NCBI GenBank assembly: GCA_905221605.1
Contig: CAJNDS010000058.1
Span: forward strand, 1,029,492-1,093,491
Direction: 5' to 3'
Length of the DNA stretch: 64,000 nucleotides
From: Symbiodinium natans
Lineage: Eukaryota; Sar; Dinophyceae; Suessiales; Symbiodiniaceae
In this document: piece after piece, positions 36,687-47,029 of the stretch
Layout: every line of letters begins with the position of its first letter
Position numbering within the stretch: position 1 is the stretch's first letter
Notes under the pieces: model-generated
Databases searched by the model: none
What the model was told of the DNA's origin: nothing
The model's input: only the letters and a program-made list of their open reading frames with translations
Position numbers and translations under genes: made by a program

Positions 36687-36774
36687 GTTCCGGTGTTGGA
36701 AGGTGGATGAGGACTTCTCTGGCGCTATTGATCTCCTGGAGCGGGGACCTTTTGTGGAGCTCGTTGAAGCGTAG
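36687..36774 (+). CDS. Candidate exon (right part), ends in stop
   Basis: The frame reads FRCWKVDEDFSGAIDLLERG then PFVELVEA and TAG at 36772. It may be a terminal exon, or the donor lies earlier. Confidence 0.45.
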
Positions 36775-37013
36775 GCCTTGAAATTTAGGTTCGTTCCATT
36801 CGGTTCGGGGTTAGCCGTATAAAGGAAAAGCCTTCTTCAGCAAGCAACTTGATGGGGGGAAATGAGCTGCCCGTAGGGGTACTGCCATGAATGTTGGCTC
36901 TTTGTAGTTGGTTGGGATTCGGCCTATAAGGCGAGAGCTGCACTGGAAAGAGCCCATCGTTTAGGTTGAAGGGTTTAGGGTTTCAGGGTATAAGGGTTTT
37001 AGTCGGTGAACAG
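36775..37013. other. Unassigned
   Basis: Unique sequence with a few TTTAGGG units near 36970. Confidence 0.3.
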
Positions 37014-37066
37014 CCCAAAATTGATGGATATGGATCCGCGGGAATGGGCCACCATGTGGAATGCAG
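37014..37066 (+). CDS. Candidate exon
   Basis: AG at 37013 and donor GTCAGT at 37067. The frame reads LMDMDPREWATMWNA. First of a phase-consistent run (37014, 37218, 37595, 38513, 38791, 39005, 39244). Confidence 0.5.
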
Positions 37067-37134
37067 GTCAGTGTAGTGCAGGGGCTCGTGACCCCCCAAA
37101 GCGATGATACTTCAGTGCAATAGCCCTGTTTAAG

Positions 37135-37200
37135 CCCTAAACCCTAAACCCTCACTGCTTCAACCCTAAACCCTAAATCCTGAACCCTAGCCCTATACCC
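37135..37200 (-). repeat. (CCCTAAA)n array, degenerate
   Basis: Short array ending before the acceptor at 37217. Confidence 0.8.
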
Positions 37201-37217
37201 GAAACCACAGCCTGCAG

Positions 37218-37260
37218 CGACCCCTAAAATGGGCCCATCACTCACGTCAAGAGCATACCG
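37218..37260 (+). CDS. Candidate exon
   Basis: Acceptor CTGCAG at 37217 and donor GTCAGT at 37261. The frame reads TPKMGPSLTSRAY, continuing the phase of the previous exon. Confidence 0.5.
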
Positions 37261-37334
37261 GTCAGTCGACGGACGAAAACCTGCGCGGTGTAGGGTGCAG
37301 GGTCCCCACCGGGGTTTGGGCTTAAGGTTTAGAC

Positions 37335-37402
37335 TTTTAGGGTTTGAGGGTTGGGGTCTAGGTTTAGGGTTTAGGGTCTCGGGTTTAGGGTTTAAGGGTT
37401 CG
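37335..37402 (+). repeat. (TTTAGGG)n array, degenerate
   Basis: Follows the exon ending 37260. Confidence 0.8.
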
Positions 37403-37494
37403 GGACGGAGAAAACTACTCTAGACCCCACGAAACCCCCCCAAAGCCCTACGCCAAACATCGAGCACCTGTGAACCCCTCTCCCCCCACCCTGA

Positions 37495-37560
37495 ATCCGA
37501 AACCCTAACCCTAAACCCTAAACCCTAAACCCTAAACCCGAAACCCTAAACCCTAAACCC
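37495..37560 (-). repeat. (CCCTAAA)n array
   Basis: Nine units upstream of the micro-exon at 37595. Confidence 0.9.
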
Positions 37561-37594
37561 GCCCGCCACCCCACTCTCTTGTCTTTTGGGGTAG

Positions 37595-37616
37595 GCGAGC
37601 GCTGGTCGAGCGCTCA
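37595..37616 (+). CDS. Candidate 22-bp micro-exon
   Basis: Acceptor GGGTAG at 37594 and strong donor GTGAGA at 37617. The frame reads RALVERS, phase-compatible with both neighbours. Confidence 0.4.
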
Positions 37617-38365
37617 GTGAGACCCTGCGAGGGAGCCCCAGGCGGGCGACCGAGCTTGCCTCCAGGCTGGCTTACCCTCCAGGCAGGCACAGGCCGAGTC
37701 AGCAGTTGTCACTGTATTGTTTGTTATTTCCCCGAAGCCCCAGCGCACATTGTTGGGTTCTGCATTGGAGGTTTTCTGGGTGGGCCCCTGGAGACCCTGG
37801 GTCCCTCACCCCCGTCCGCTGCTCGGGCCGCCTGTGCTCCTGGCCCCTGGCCCTGGCCCTGGGGCTGGCCCTGGCCCTGGCCCTGGCCCTGGCCCTGGCC
37901 CTGGGCCTGGGCCTGGGCCTGGGCCTTGGCGCTGGCTTTGCTGGCCTTGCCTTCGCGCCAAGCCCGCTGTCCGTACACCAGTTTTGGCCTGGTCCACAAC
38001 CCAAACTGTCCACTCGCTTCGCGCCAACCCAAGCCCCTGACCCTGCCTCCCTGCTTTAGCCCCTTCGCGCCAACCAAGCCTTGCTGCCTGTGTCTGTTCC
38101 TGGCCCGGCCATCCCTGGCCTTAGCCCCTTCGCCCCAAGCCAAGCTGTCTTCGCTGACCCTGCCTCGCCTTTCCGTCTGCGCATCGCAAATGCCCTGGTC
38201 CACGCACCTTGTGGAGGTCCCCAAAAGGGCGTGAGTGCTGACTCATGTGATGCTTCGTAAAAAAATAAAAGGTCTTAACTCCTTGAGAGTTGTAAGTGGG
38301 CGGTCTTGGGGTGGGTAGGTCTGCAGACTACCGCGCGCTCCCAAAGCGCGCTTCCGTTTGGCACG
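37617..38365. other. Intron-like region with (CCCTGG)n
   Basis: A (CCTGGC)n hexamer array spans 37841-37937. A 205-residue Trp/Pro-rich ORF here follows from the hexamer and is not supported as a gene. Confidence 0.5.
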
Positions 38366-38498
38366 CCCTAAACCCTAAACCCTAAACCCTAAACCCTAAA
38401 CCCTAAACGCCAAACCCCAAACCCCAAACCCCAAACCCTAAACCCTAAACCCTAAACCCGAAACCCTAAACCCTAAACCCTAAACCCTAAAACCCTAC
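38366..38498 (-). repeat. (CCCTAAA)n array, ~18 units
   Basis: Includes CCCCAAA variants; ends 14 bp before the exon at 38513. Confidence 0.95.
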
Positions 38499-38512
38499 GC
38501 AACCTGGCCGAG

Positions 38513-38560
38513 GTTCGCCAAATGGTATCTCAGGGTCGCACCTATGCCCAAGGGAAGGCC
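38513..38560 (+). CDS. Candidate exon
   Basis: AG at 38512 and strong donor GTGAGG at 38561. The frame reads VRQMVSQGRTYAQGKA, phase 0 at both ends. Confidence 0.55.
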
Positions 38561-38597
38561 GTGAGGAGGTGAATCCGGAGACCAGAAGCCCCTAGCT

Positions 38598-38712
38598 TGT
38601 GGGGTTTAGGTTTAGGGTTTAGGGTTTCGGGTTCAGGGTGTAGAGTTTTTAGGGTTGTTAGGGTTGTTAGGGTTTTTAGGATTTTTAGGGTTTAGGGTTT
38701 AGGGTTTGTATA
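38598..38712 (+). repeat. (TTTAGGG)n array, degenerate
   Basis: Follows the exon ending 38560; contains GTTGTTAGGG variants. Confidence 0.85.
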
Positions 38713-38790
38713 GGCCGGGGCTAAACACCTGGTCCATAGAGTTGTTGCTTGCTTGCTTGGGGCTTCATACTTTAATTGCCAAATAGAGAG

Positions 38791-38838
38791 ACTTTCACCA
38801 CCCAGTGCCGCAAGTGTGGCCGCACTCCATTGGCTCCT
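38791..38838 (+). CDS. Candidate exon with CxxC
   Basis: AG at 38790, donor GTTTAG at 38839. The frame reads TFTTQCRKCGRTPLAP; CRKC could be half of a zinc site. Confidence 0.4.
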
Positions 38839-39004
38839 GTTTAGAGGGGTTTGGGTCTGGGAGGAAAGAGGGATTAGGGTTCATTAGGGGGTAAGGGGGG
38901 GGGGAATAGACATGGAACTAGACCCCAAAACCCCAGAAGCAGAAGCCCTAAACCTTAACATGCCCCCCCCGCCTCCTCCCATTGTCGTCGGAGCCTCCGG
39001 GCAG

Positions 39005-39061
39005 CCATTGCTGGCCCAGTCTTTGTCTTGCTGGAAACTTCGTGGGGAGTTTACTTTGGGA
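39005..39061 (+). CDS. Candidate exon
   Basis: AG at 39004 and donor GTTCGG at 39062. The frame reads PLLAQSLSCWKLRGEFTLG, 19 codons in phase 0. Confidence 0.45.
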
Positions 39062-39243
39062 GTTCGGTGGTCCGTCTCATGGAATAGCTGGTTCTGAATC
39101 CCAAACCCTCCCTACGAAATGTCCGGTGAGCATTTCAAGCATGTATCTTAGACCGATGGGAGATCGCACTGCTCGAAGAGGGGAATGGCCATATATAGCT
39201 TGCTCCCAGCGAGTCCAGGTTTGATGCTGCCTCGAGTTCACAG

Positions 39244-39333
39244 ATTCTGTCCCAGCAAGCGTGCTCCCGAAGCCTACTGAAATCAGATCACTCATGGTCC
39301 TCTGCCCCACCCCTGCCTCACCCGAACCGCCAC
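39244..39333 (+). CDS. Candidate exon
   Basis: Acceptor TTCACAG at 39243. The frame reads ILSQQACSRSLLKSDHSW then a Pro/His-rich part. The donor is uncertain (GCAAAA proposed). Confidence 0.4.
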
Positions 39334-39508
39334 GCAAAAACTAGGCCCGACAATCCCTCCGTGCCCTAAGTGGCTTCTGCTCGCTACATCCCGGGCTTCG
39401 GGAACAGTGTTCGGGTGTCCGCAGCATGTGCTATGAGGCTTTGTGCTCCCAAACGGGACGACCTGTGCAGAACTGCACCAGCGATATGGTATTGTGGTCC
39501 CTTTTAAG

Positions 39509-39566
39509 GTTCGTATACTTGCAAGCGTATCGCGCATGCCCATATCATCCAATGAGTTCAATGAAG
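39509..39566 (+). CDS. Candidate exon
   Basis: AG at 39508, donor GTCCCT at 39567. The frame reads VRILASVSRMPISSNEFNE. Confidence 0.45.
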
Positions 39567-39574
39567 GTCCCTAC

Positions 39575-39732
39575 TTGGTTTAGGGCTTAGGGCTTAGGGC
39601 TTAGGGCTTAGGGTTTAGGGTTTAGGGTTTAGGGTTTAGGGTTTAGGGTTTAGGGTTTAGGGTTTGGGGTCTAGGGTGTAGGGTTTAGGGTTGAGGGTTT
39701 AGGGTTTAGGGTTTAGGGTTTAGGGTTTAGGG
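39575..39732 (+). repeat. (TTTAGGG)n array with GGGCTTA block
   Basis: About 22 units immediately after the exon ending 39566; the first units are GGGCTTA. Confidence 0.95.
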
Positions 39733-39864
39733 CTCCTTGGTGCTGTCTTGTTTGCAAGTTCCTCCTACCGACGTGCGTAGCCTAAAAAGGGACCCGCAAT
39801 ACTGTGTATGACCTCGGGGCTCATATGCGCCCCGCCGCAGCAGCTCGCCAAGCCCTTTGGTTCA

Positions 39865-39966
39865 GGCTTTAGGGTTTAGGGCTTAGGGCTCAGGGCTTAG
39901 GGCTTAGGGCTTAGGGCTTAGAGTTTAGGGCTTAGGGCTTAGGGCTTCGGGCTTAGGGCTTAGGAT
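39865..39966 (+). repeat. Variant array (GGGCTTA)n
   Basis: Thirteen or so GGGCTTA-type units with few TTTAGGG. A short exon may end at its left edge (39838-39865). Confidence 0.9.
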
Positions 39967-40326
39967 TTCCTAAAGGTTTGGCGTTCAAAGACCTTAAAGG
40001 TCATGATTTTGGGGGTCCTCCATCACTTTGGGGGGAAGATCTCATGACCGCCGGCCACGCGTTCTAGAAGACTGCCAATCACCTGCATAGGTTTGCTCGT
40101 GGCAGATTTTATATTTTCCTTATTTGGGTGTTGAAGGGACCTTATAGACAAACATTTGTAAACCCAAAACCCTTGAAACCCTATAGACATTGAACCAGAA
40201 TACCCCAAGAACCCTAAACCGCAACCCGCTAAAACCCTAACTGCTCTCAACTCCTAGCCTTATACCCTGAGACCTTAGTCCAAGCCGCCTAATCCTAAAA
40301 ACCTAGGAATACAAAGAAGTAACAAG
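39967..40326. other. Unassigned, CCCTAAA-like units at the right
   Basis: Unique sequence, then scattered CCCTAAA-like units (40190-40310) leading to the exon at 40327. Confidence 0.35.
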
Positions 40327-40373
40327 ACATCGGGAGAAGCTGGCTCCCCTGGCTCCCCCGAGTGCAGTGGGCG
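40327..40373 (+). CDS. Candidate exon
   Basis: Acceptor ACAAG at 40326, donor GTTTAGG at 40374. The frame reads TSGEAGSPGSPECSG. The following exons 40435, 40528, 40645 and 40934 keep its phase. Confidence 0.5.
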
Positions 40374-40412
40374 GTTTAGGGTTTAGGGTTTGGGGTTTAG
40401 GGTTTAGGGTTT
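40374..40412 (+). repeat. (TTTAGGG)n array
   Basis: Starts exactly as the donor of the exon ending 40373. Confidence 0.9.
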
Positions 40413-40434
40413 ATGTCAACTCCACGGTCTCCAG

Positions 40435-40479
40435 ATCCCGACCGGTGATGAGAAAGATGCTTCTCATTAACGAGCTCCC
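40435..40479 (+). CDS. Candidate exon
   Basis: Acceptor TCTCCAG at 40434, donor GTGACA at 40480. The frame reads SRPVMRKMLLINEL. Confidence 0.5.
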
Positions 40480-40527
40480 GTGACACTGTGAGTGTCAAAC
40501 ACAAGCAAAAGCTCCTGCAGCCTACAG

Positions 40528-40579
40528 GTACAACGACGATGCACACGCACATTCACATGCAGAACGCCTACATTGCAAA
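40528..40579 (+). CDS. Candidate exon, His-rich
   Basis: Acceptor CTACAG at 40527; GA-type donor proposed at 40580. The frame reads YNDDAHAHSHAERLHCK. Confidence 0.45.
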
Positions 40580-40644
40580 GATTTAACCCTAAACCCTAAG
40601 CCCTAAACCCTAAAACATGTATTCATGAATGCATGCACTGCAAG

Positions 40645-40667
40645 CGCTTGATCGGAATGCCCCGAAG
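40645..40667 (+). CDS. Candidate micro-exon
   Basis: AG at 40644, donor GTGGCG at 40668. The frame reads RLIGMPR. Confidence 0.3.
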
Positions 40668-40933
40668 GTGGCGCTAATCTAACCCCATGGACCCTTAAAC
40701 TCCGTAGAGCTTATGAAGGCTTGTTTGGGGAGGGCCCCTTAGTCCTCCGAAGCCCGTTAATCCGCGAGTTGTATAGTAGAGTTTACAGTCCTGTCCTTGC
40801 GTCTCCACTCATATGCTTGAGAACCTAGACCCCCTAAGCGCAAAAACGCACAGCAAGCTTTCTACCCTAAACCCTCAATGAAGCCTAAACCCTCAAACCT
40901 CAAAACCGAAGCCCGAACGCCGCGGACTCTGAG

Positions 40934-40991
40934 GCTCATGCTCTCTATAACCAAGCTCGCGCCACGCCTGAGGAAAGAAGCTGCTAGCGGC
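40934..40991 (+). CDS. Candidate exon
   Basis: AG at 40933, donor GTTCGG at 40992. The frame reads LMLSITKLAPRLRKEAAS in the phase of the chain. Confidence 0.4.
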
Positions 40992-41425
40992 GTTCGGCCA
41001 CCCTGACTTCTTGACGCGGGCCGGGAGACCCGAAATAGGGTTGAGACCTAAACTCGAAACCCGGATTTAAGCCCCACAGCCCCAGGCAAGCCCGAGGGGG
41101 AATAGTAGGGGCATTGGGTAGAGCTTGGCACCCCCAAACAAGAACATACAGATACAAGAGCCAGAGCCACCTTGAGCGAGGGGTCAGGGTACATGGTTTA
41201 GTGTTTTAGGGCTTAGGGCTTAGGGTTGAGGATGTCGGGTTTAGGATTTAGGGTTTAGGGTGTGGGGTACCCTAAACCCTTTCAACCCTCGCCCCGAAAA
41301 AACCTAGAAGCCCTTTAAGCCCTACATACGCCCTGCAAACCCTACGTAAACCCTCAACCCTAAAATGTCCCAGCTGCGCAAGCCTTCCCCCCGAAACCCT
41401 CAGCCCTAAACCCTGAACCCTTGAG

Positions 41426-41519
41426 GCCGAGGCCGCCAGAGCCCAAGCTCTCCCAAAACAAGCGGCTGCGGCGACCCAGCAGGCCAGGGCTTATAGGATG
41501 GCACACGAAGTCATACGAA
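41426..41519 (+). CDS. Candidate exon, Ala/Gln-rich coiled coil
   Basis: AG at 41425 after CCCTAAA-like units, donor GTCGAA at 41520 (or 41510). The frame reads AEAARAQALPKQAAAATQQ then ARAYRMAHEVIR. Confidence 0.55.
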
Positions 41520-41679
41520 GTCGAAACTCACCTCTGAAGGGCCCATGATTCAGATCAACTCCACTCTGGGAACCTCACTGTGAATGTTGGCAGGGGCTCA
41601 AGGTTGATCTACAGCACCTAGGATCCCCCCAACTAGCTGGTCGTGGTCATAGAACCCATAGTGGTATGTCCAAACATAG

Positions 41680-41790
41680 GGGGTACCCTTAATATATCCC
41701 GAAAAAGTAAAATTCTTATTATGGGAACCCCAAAAGGGTATAGGAACCCCAAAAGGGTACCCCTATTTTCGGAAACCTCCATATTCATCA
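41680..41790. repeat. Inverted/duplicated short element, family G
   Basis: GGGTACCCTT and AAGGGTACCC form inverted ends. An 18-bp unit GGAACCCCAAAAGGGTA is repeated in tandem. A related sequence lies at 60185-60290. Confidence 0.45.
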
Positions 41791-41968
41791 TGATGGTCTC
41801 CCAAGAACCGAATGCAGAACGGCTCCCCAGACTATGTGGCTGCCCCTATCACCCTCAGCTACAAAAGGTTTAGGGTTTAGGGCTTAAGGCTTAAGGCTAC
41901 AAAATGCTCGGGATGGATTTGACGGACCACCCCTACTATTGGGGGGTACTAGGGTATTAGGGTATTAG

Positions 41969-42039
41969 GGCTTATCGAGCGCAACGTTCGCAAAGAAGAC
42001 GCTGAAAAACTTTTGGGGCTATCTCGTCTCAGCACCTAG
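41969..42039 (+). CDS. Candidate terminal exon
   Basis: AG at 41968. The frame reads LIERNVRKEDAEKLLGLSRL and ends in TAG at 42037-42039. Phase fits the exon ending 41519. It likely closes the 37-42 kb gene. Confidence 0.5.
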
Positions 42040-42529
42040 ACCGGATAAACCCTGAACTTTGATTCCTAAGTCGTCAAGCCCTGGCGACAAGTGCGGCAGA
42101 AAGCGCGACAAGGAGCGGGCTGCTGTGACGGCGGTGGTGGTGGTCCGTGGTGGTGGCCGTGGTGATAGTCGGTTGAGGAGTGTGGTTGTCAGGGTTCAAT
42201 GGCAAATCGAGAACTTCCTAGGACGCTGAGAGACGATTTCTAGACAAATGCCTCTATTGAACCCTGGAAGAAAAGGTGCCGTGCTACAATGCCACTGCGC
42301 CGCCGGTCGTTGTCTTCCAAAGCCCTCAGGCTCCGTGCACTGCGCCGCCGGTCGTTGTCTTCCAAAGCCCTCAGGCTTAAATTAAGTTCCTTACCCTAAG
42401 CTTCCAACCTTCTTTGGCACACTTTTTTCCGTACGGGGTTTTGGGGTTGCACGAACATAGCCTGGTATAACCCCAAAAAACATAAAGGAGCGCGAATTAC
42501 AAAAAAGAGCACGTGCAGTCGTGCACATT
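42040..42529. other. Unassigned with a 45-bp tandem duplication
   Basis: A (GGT)n-rich stretch near 42131-42160, and a 40-bp sequence starting CACTGCGCCGCCGGTC at 42293, repeated at 42338. No gene seen. Confidence 0.5.
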
Positions 42530-44590
42530 ATCTGGTGGCGCTCACAATCTTTGCCGCGGTGGTCGAGAAGCCGCTCAGCTGAACAGCAATTAATTTGTGC
42601 TGTCGGCCATACTGAAGGAGGGCCATGGAAAGCGTTCTATGGGGTGTGGTTTTTGCATGCGTGCGCCTTGAAAGGCGTGAAACCCTACCGACGAAATCTT
42701 CGTCTGTCCAGCATGCTGAACCTCAGATCGATGCTCATGATGCTATATGGATGGGCCGTTACTTTACATATGTCTTTGAAAAGCACACAGAGAAAAACCA
42801 TCTCAATCACACCTAGCAGCAGAGAGCACTTGAGATGTGCTGAGCTCCACGATCCATTTGGTGCTGCATATTGAGCCTGGTTTGGGGGTCTGGGGGGTGG
42901 GTCTGGGGGCTAGTTTCGCACAACGTAGCCTACTGTATCCCCTGCAGTAGGTCCCACCAAGGAACGTCAAGCGCACTTGCATGTGACACTTAGGTCTGAT
43001 TCGGAAGAGCGGACGCCCCACGTCGGCCGCATGAACAGCCCGCTGCCCATATCCCTCCTTAGAATACAGCGCAGTTTGCGTCACTTCACGTGGCAGCCAC
43101 ACGCCGTACTTGTACAAGGTGCGCCAATACCGGTTGACTGCTTGCAACGTCCACCGGAGCAGCTTGAATATGTCCAAGAACTGCTCAGCCTCAGCTGGGT
43201 GTGGTCGAGGGAAATTAGAATTATACACAATCTGGGTGAAGATCGAGATAGGGTTTATATGCGATACAGGGTTGCATATAGGATGGGCTTTAGAGTTAGT
43301 GGGTTTATAGATATATATATATATAGGGTATAGGCTTCAAATTAGGGTTTATAATATAGGGTTCCAGCAGAGGTAATCAACAACTATAGAGTGTAGGGCC
43401 AGGGAACAATCGTGGTTTCATCAACCAACTGGAGCTCGTCATGCAGCCAAGCTCCCAGCACAGCTGCATCATGTCCCTTCCCACATCCAGCGGGATACTG
43501 CCTGAACCTGAACGGGGCGCCCCATTAAAAAAAGCTTGGCCCACTAGTATGGGGAAAAGTTTCTTGTGTTTACCAGACACCTTATCGAAATTAATAGCCA
43601 ACAAAAACTTCGATGTAGTCCCAATCCAGGCACTTCTGCATCACAAAGGTGGCACTTTCGACTGCAATTGAACCCCACTGCCAAGTGCATCGAAGAGCGA
43701 AGGTAAGGCCAGTCGCCTTTGAGCATGACTGGAACGAAGCGATAGGTGTAGGATGTGCCCTCACTCGAGACCTTGGTGTGGGGTGAGACCTTGGGATCTA
43801 GGTCTACGTGTGGGGATGCTTGGTCCATGGAGCATTTAGGCGAGTGTCAGAAAGGCCATCAAAGTACAACGAATTCATGTCGCGAACCATTGCCTCATGC
43901 AAAGTGTCGATGGTCTTTGGGGCATAATACAGCTGGGCCGGCACAACAGTGTACAGCATCCGCGTCGTGAAGCTGTGCCTGGGCTGCACGGATTGATCGC
44001 ATGGGTTTGCTTACACTATAAGTTTTCACCCAATGATCGCCCAATATGCTTTCTAGCGTTGTTCTTTCAGGCTACTGGCCCACTCGAATTAGTAAAGCCT
44101 GGTCCTTTGAAGGATATCAATGGTTGGTAGCCCAGTACCATCCGTGCTCGACGATTTTTGCTTCTGCCCTCATCACCATGGGGATACAAAAGGAATGATC
44201 CCAGGTGTCTTCTTGATAGATGGGGAGATCTGGCCTGACAAATTTAAAGCTTTCCCAGAATGTCCGGAACATCGCACGAAATTCTGCTGGATGGTGTACC
44301 CTCCCAATAGCATCTTGCCAGACCCATTACAGAGAACCTCACGAGCCCAGGAAGACAAATACAGTACTGGGTAGTTTACCACAGTCTGTCCAGACTTGCC
44401 GGGAATGCGAGTCGGGGTCGACACTTGTGAAATACGTACAGGTAGGGTGCGATATGTTCGATGGATCAGTCGGTGCAGTGCTCGACATTCATTTTTCCGG
44501 CTGGCTCCACATTTGGCCAGCTCTCGAAGTATACAGCATTCAATGCGGCTGTGGCGCTGGCCACATATAATGTAAAATGGACACATGTAT
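42530..44590 (-). pseudogene. Decayed copy of a repetitive dinoflagellate gene family (unknown function)
   Basis: Reading the - strand from 44.5 kb down, conserved blocks appear in order but in different frames with stops between: a PHGDEGRSKNRR block (44.17 kb), HSFTTRMLYTVVPAQLYY (43.98 kb), FVPVMLKGDWPYLRSS and CSRKCHLCD (43.7 kb), DELQLVDETTIVPWPY (43.4 kb), FLDIFKLLRWTLQAVNRYWR and RPLFRIRPKCHM (43.2-43.0 kb), and DEDFVGRVSRLSRRTH (42.7 kb). I recognise these as blocks of a highly repeated dinoflagellate family whose function is not known to me. A DNA-transposon origin is possible but inferred. Introns rather than decay could explain some frame changes. Confidence 0.55.
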
Positions 44591-44869
44591 AGAGCTGCAC
44601 AAACTTGGGTTGGGCCCTAAAAGTCATTCCAGGTAGATGTAAGAAGCCAAGAGGAAGACAAAAACCCCCACACAGGTGTTACACCAAACTTTATATGTAC
44701 CAGCGCGGAACAGCAACCATACCTTCGAAGCTTGGTGTCGGCCACGCACGCCAATCGTACCACACGTCTAGCGGAATCTGCCTTAAATCAGAAAAAACTA
44801 ACACAGGATCATTCCTTTGCTGTCCAAACTTCGGCAATAGATGCAAAACGAACTGTGCTTAGGACTTAT

Positions 44870-45025
44870 AGGCCCAAGCCCAGCACTTAAGAGCCAAGAA
44901 GCCCCTTCTGCAAAACCAATAAACAGCTCATGGGCGAGGTCATCATCAAAATCCGACACATCATCGTCCGGGCCTGCAGGAGACGACTTGTGTAAGGCAG
45001 AGGGATGCAGGCTTCGACAACGTGT
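44870..45025 (-). CDS. Candidate - strand exon, acidic
   Basis: On the - strand after TCCTGCAG the frame reads PDDDVSDFDDDLAHELFIG. It may be the N-terminal part of the decayed gene downstream on this strand. Confidence 0.3.
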
Positions 45026-45439
45026 TCCAGGCTGAGCAGTCTGCCAGGTTGTTGTTCACTTCGATCATCATTCAGGTAACCTGCGCAGAACGATAATTTT
45101 TGCAGTTACGTAAGTTCAAATTAACACATGTACTCAGGCGAGCAGGGCTGAATCACCATCCTTTTGTTTTCTTCTCGCTGACGGATTGCCCTTTCCCCGG
45201 GCAGGTTCTGCAAGCTTCGAAGACCCAGCTAAGCTGTACTAGATCGAGATATGCGCTCTGGTCTTCACAGAGCTCGATTTGGATAGCATGGTCTGGGGTA
45301 GACCGGGTGGTTGCACAGCAACGGCATTGATGCACCAAAAGATCGACATAAAGGCTAGCAATTTTAAGTCCCGCTCTTCGAATCACCCTAGCTTCGCGTT
45401 GCAAGGCAAACCAGCACACTTGAAACGAGCAGGTGTAAC

Positions 45440-46039
45440 TTAGACCTCCTTCTTTTTCTTGGGCTTGGGCTCGGTGCCCTTCTTGGGCTCCTTATTTGTT
45501 GTTGGCTCCTTAGCCTTCTTTTCCTTCCTCGCTTTTTTGGGTGCCTTGCTGCCAGGAGCCGTCTTCGACGTGCAGCCCGTGATCATCGGCCTTGCTTCTG
45601 ATCAAGCAGAAATTAGGGCGGATCAGGGATTGCAGTTTACAAGGGCAAGTTTAAGGAACTTTAAATTGGCTGGGTTTCTTCGCTCGAAGCAAGAAGTTGT
45701 TCATAACCACATCCTTCTTTGCGACGTCGGCAAAGAGCTTCAGCAATGCATCACAGAAGGCCTAGCTATATGGGATAGGCGGACACAGCTTTCTTGGGGT
45801 TATGTGCATACGCTTCATTTGAGGGCTGGGCTTGTCGGGAGCACTGGTAGCACTGTAGCACTCTCTGACTGCTTGACAGTCAGCGACTTGTAGGCCACTT
45901 GCATGTCATCCAGCATGGTCTTTGTCTGGTCTGGAGCACCCAGCCAAGCCAGCTTCATGAGTTTCAAGGGACGATTTCGAGCTATAGTGCAGAAGAGTAG
46001 CGCTTTGGCACGGTCGTTGCCAACGTGCAGCAGTTTCTC
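45440..46039 (-). CDS. Small - strand gene, lysine-rich C-terminus (2-3 exons)
   Basis: First exon starts at 46039 after GATAG and reads EKLLHVGNDRAKALLF then MKLAWLGAPDQTKTMLDD. The second (about 45760 to 45659) reads LLKLFADVAKKDVVMNN then FLLRAKKPSQFK. The last part reads TSKTAPGSKAPKKARKEKK and ends in TAA at 45440-45442 after a long Lys/Pro/Glu tail. The product is not recognised. Upstream exons, if any, would lie beyond 46040. Confidence 0.45.
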
Positions 46040-46048
46040 CTATCTTTT

Positions 46049-46260
46049 GGAAAAACGATCCCAATTAATGGAAAAACGATCCCAATGAATGAACATATCT
46101 ACCCGTGTCCCCACAAAGAACACACCCAACATGTGCGGTCCAGAATTTCTTCTGAGTTGTTGATCTTGCGACCGCCCCTCCTCCCCCCCCTTCCCCCTCC
46201 TCCCCCCCCTTCCCCCTCCTCCCCCCCCCTTCCCCCCAACCCCACCACCCCACCACCTCA
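46049..46260. repeat. 21-bp duplication and CT-rich repeats
   Basis: GGAAAAACGATCCCAATTAAT is repeated with one change, then three copies of a CCCTCCTCCCCCCCCTTCC unit (about 46190-46240). Confidence 0.85.
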
Positions 46261-46494
46261 CACACCCACACCCTCCCACCTCCCACCCTTCAGGCCAAGG
46301 CGGACAAAACTCAAACCGCGTGAGCCCCAAAGCTCTACATTGAACCCGACATAAACCCTTAACGCCCTATGGGCCCGAAAACGAAATTTAGAACCCTGTA
46401 AAGTTTAGGGTTGTGTTGGGTTGTTAGAAAAAGGGTTAGTAGAGGGCCCAAAACCCTACAAACTGTGAACAGCCCTAAACCTCACAAAGCTCTA

Positions 46495-46600
46495 TAAGGG
46501 TTTAGGCTTTAGGGTTCAGGATTTAGGGTTTTGGGTTTAGGGGTTTAGGGGTTTAGGGGTTTAGGGTTTAGGGTTTAGGGTTCAGGGTTCAGGGTTCAGG
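46495..46600 (+). repeat. (TTTAGGG)n and (TTCAGGG)n array
   Basis: Ends with TTCAGG just before the ATG at 46602. Confidence 0.9.
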
Positions 46601-46601
46601 G

Positions 46602-46702
46602 ATGAGCCTTGGCGAGCCTCTCTGGCAGCAAGCAGAAGGACCAGCAAGGATGGCTATCCGACCTCGTGAAAATGCGACCGAATCCCAAACTCCGAACTTG
46701 AA
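46602..46702 (+). CDS. Candidate (first?) exon
   Basis: Begins with ATG directly after CAGGG. The frame reads MSLGEPLWQQAEGPARMAI then RPRENATESQTPNL. Donor GTGTTTAG at 46703. Could be the 5' coding exon of the 46.6-62 kb gene. Confidence 0.45.
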
Positions 46703-46707
46703 GTGTT

Positions 46708-46720
46708 TAGGGTTTAGGGT

Positions 46721-46780
<60 letters not shown>
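46708..46780 (+). repeat. (TTGAGGG)n array
   Basis: Two TTTAGGG then about nine homogeneous TTGAGGG units. Confidence 0.95.
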
Positions 46781-46781
<1 letters not shown>

Positions 46782-47029
46782 CCCACGAATCCCGAACGTC
46801 TCTTCAAGGGAATATGGAAATTCTTCGTAAGCTGAGTCGAATCTGGATCAGTCGGTTTGCGCCCTGCAAGTACCTAGACCTTTGCACCCACAGGCCTGCC
46901 ATAGCAAGTTATCAAATGACACCAATGGCAATGAAACCTCTACACTAAACGCGGTTTCACGTGCGCAGGGTGCCCTACGACTCGTATCAGATAGGAGGTA
47001 CCAAGGGTCAAGGGTTGGCTCACAAAGTA

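Noticed and set aside
37617-38234. 205-codon Trp/Pro-rich ORF
   Set aside because: Driven by a CCTGGC hexamer array; it begins at a strong GTGAGA donor and has no domain.
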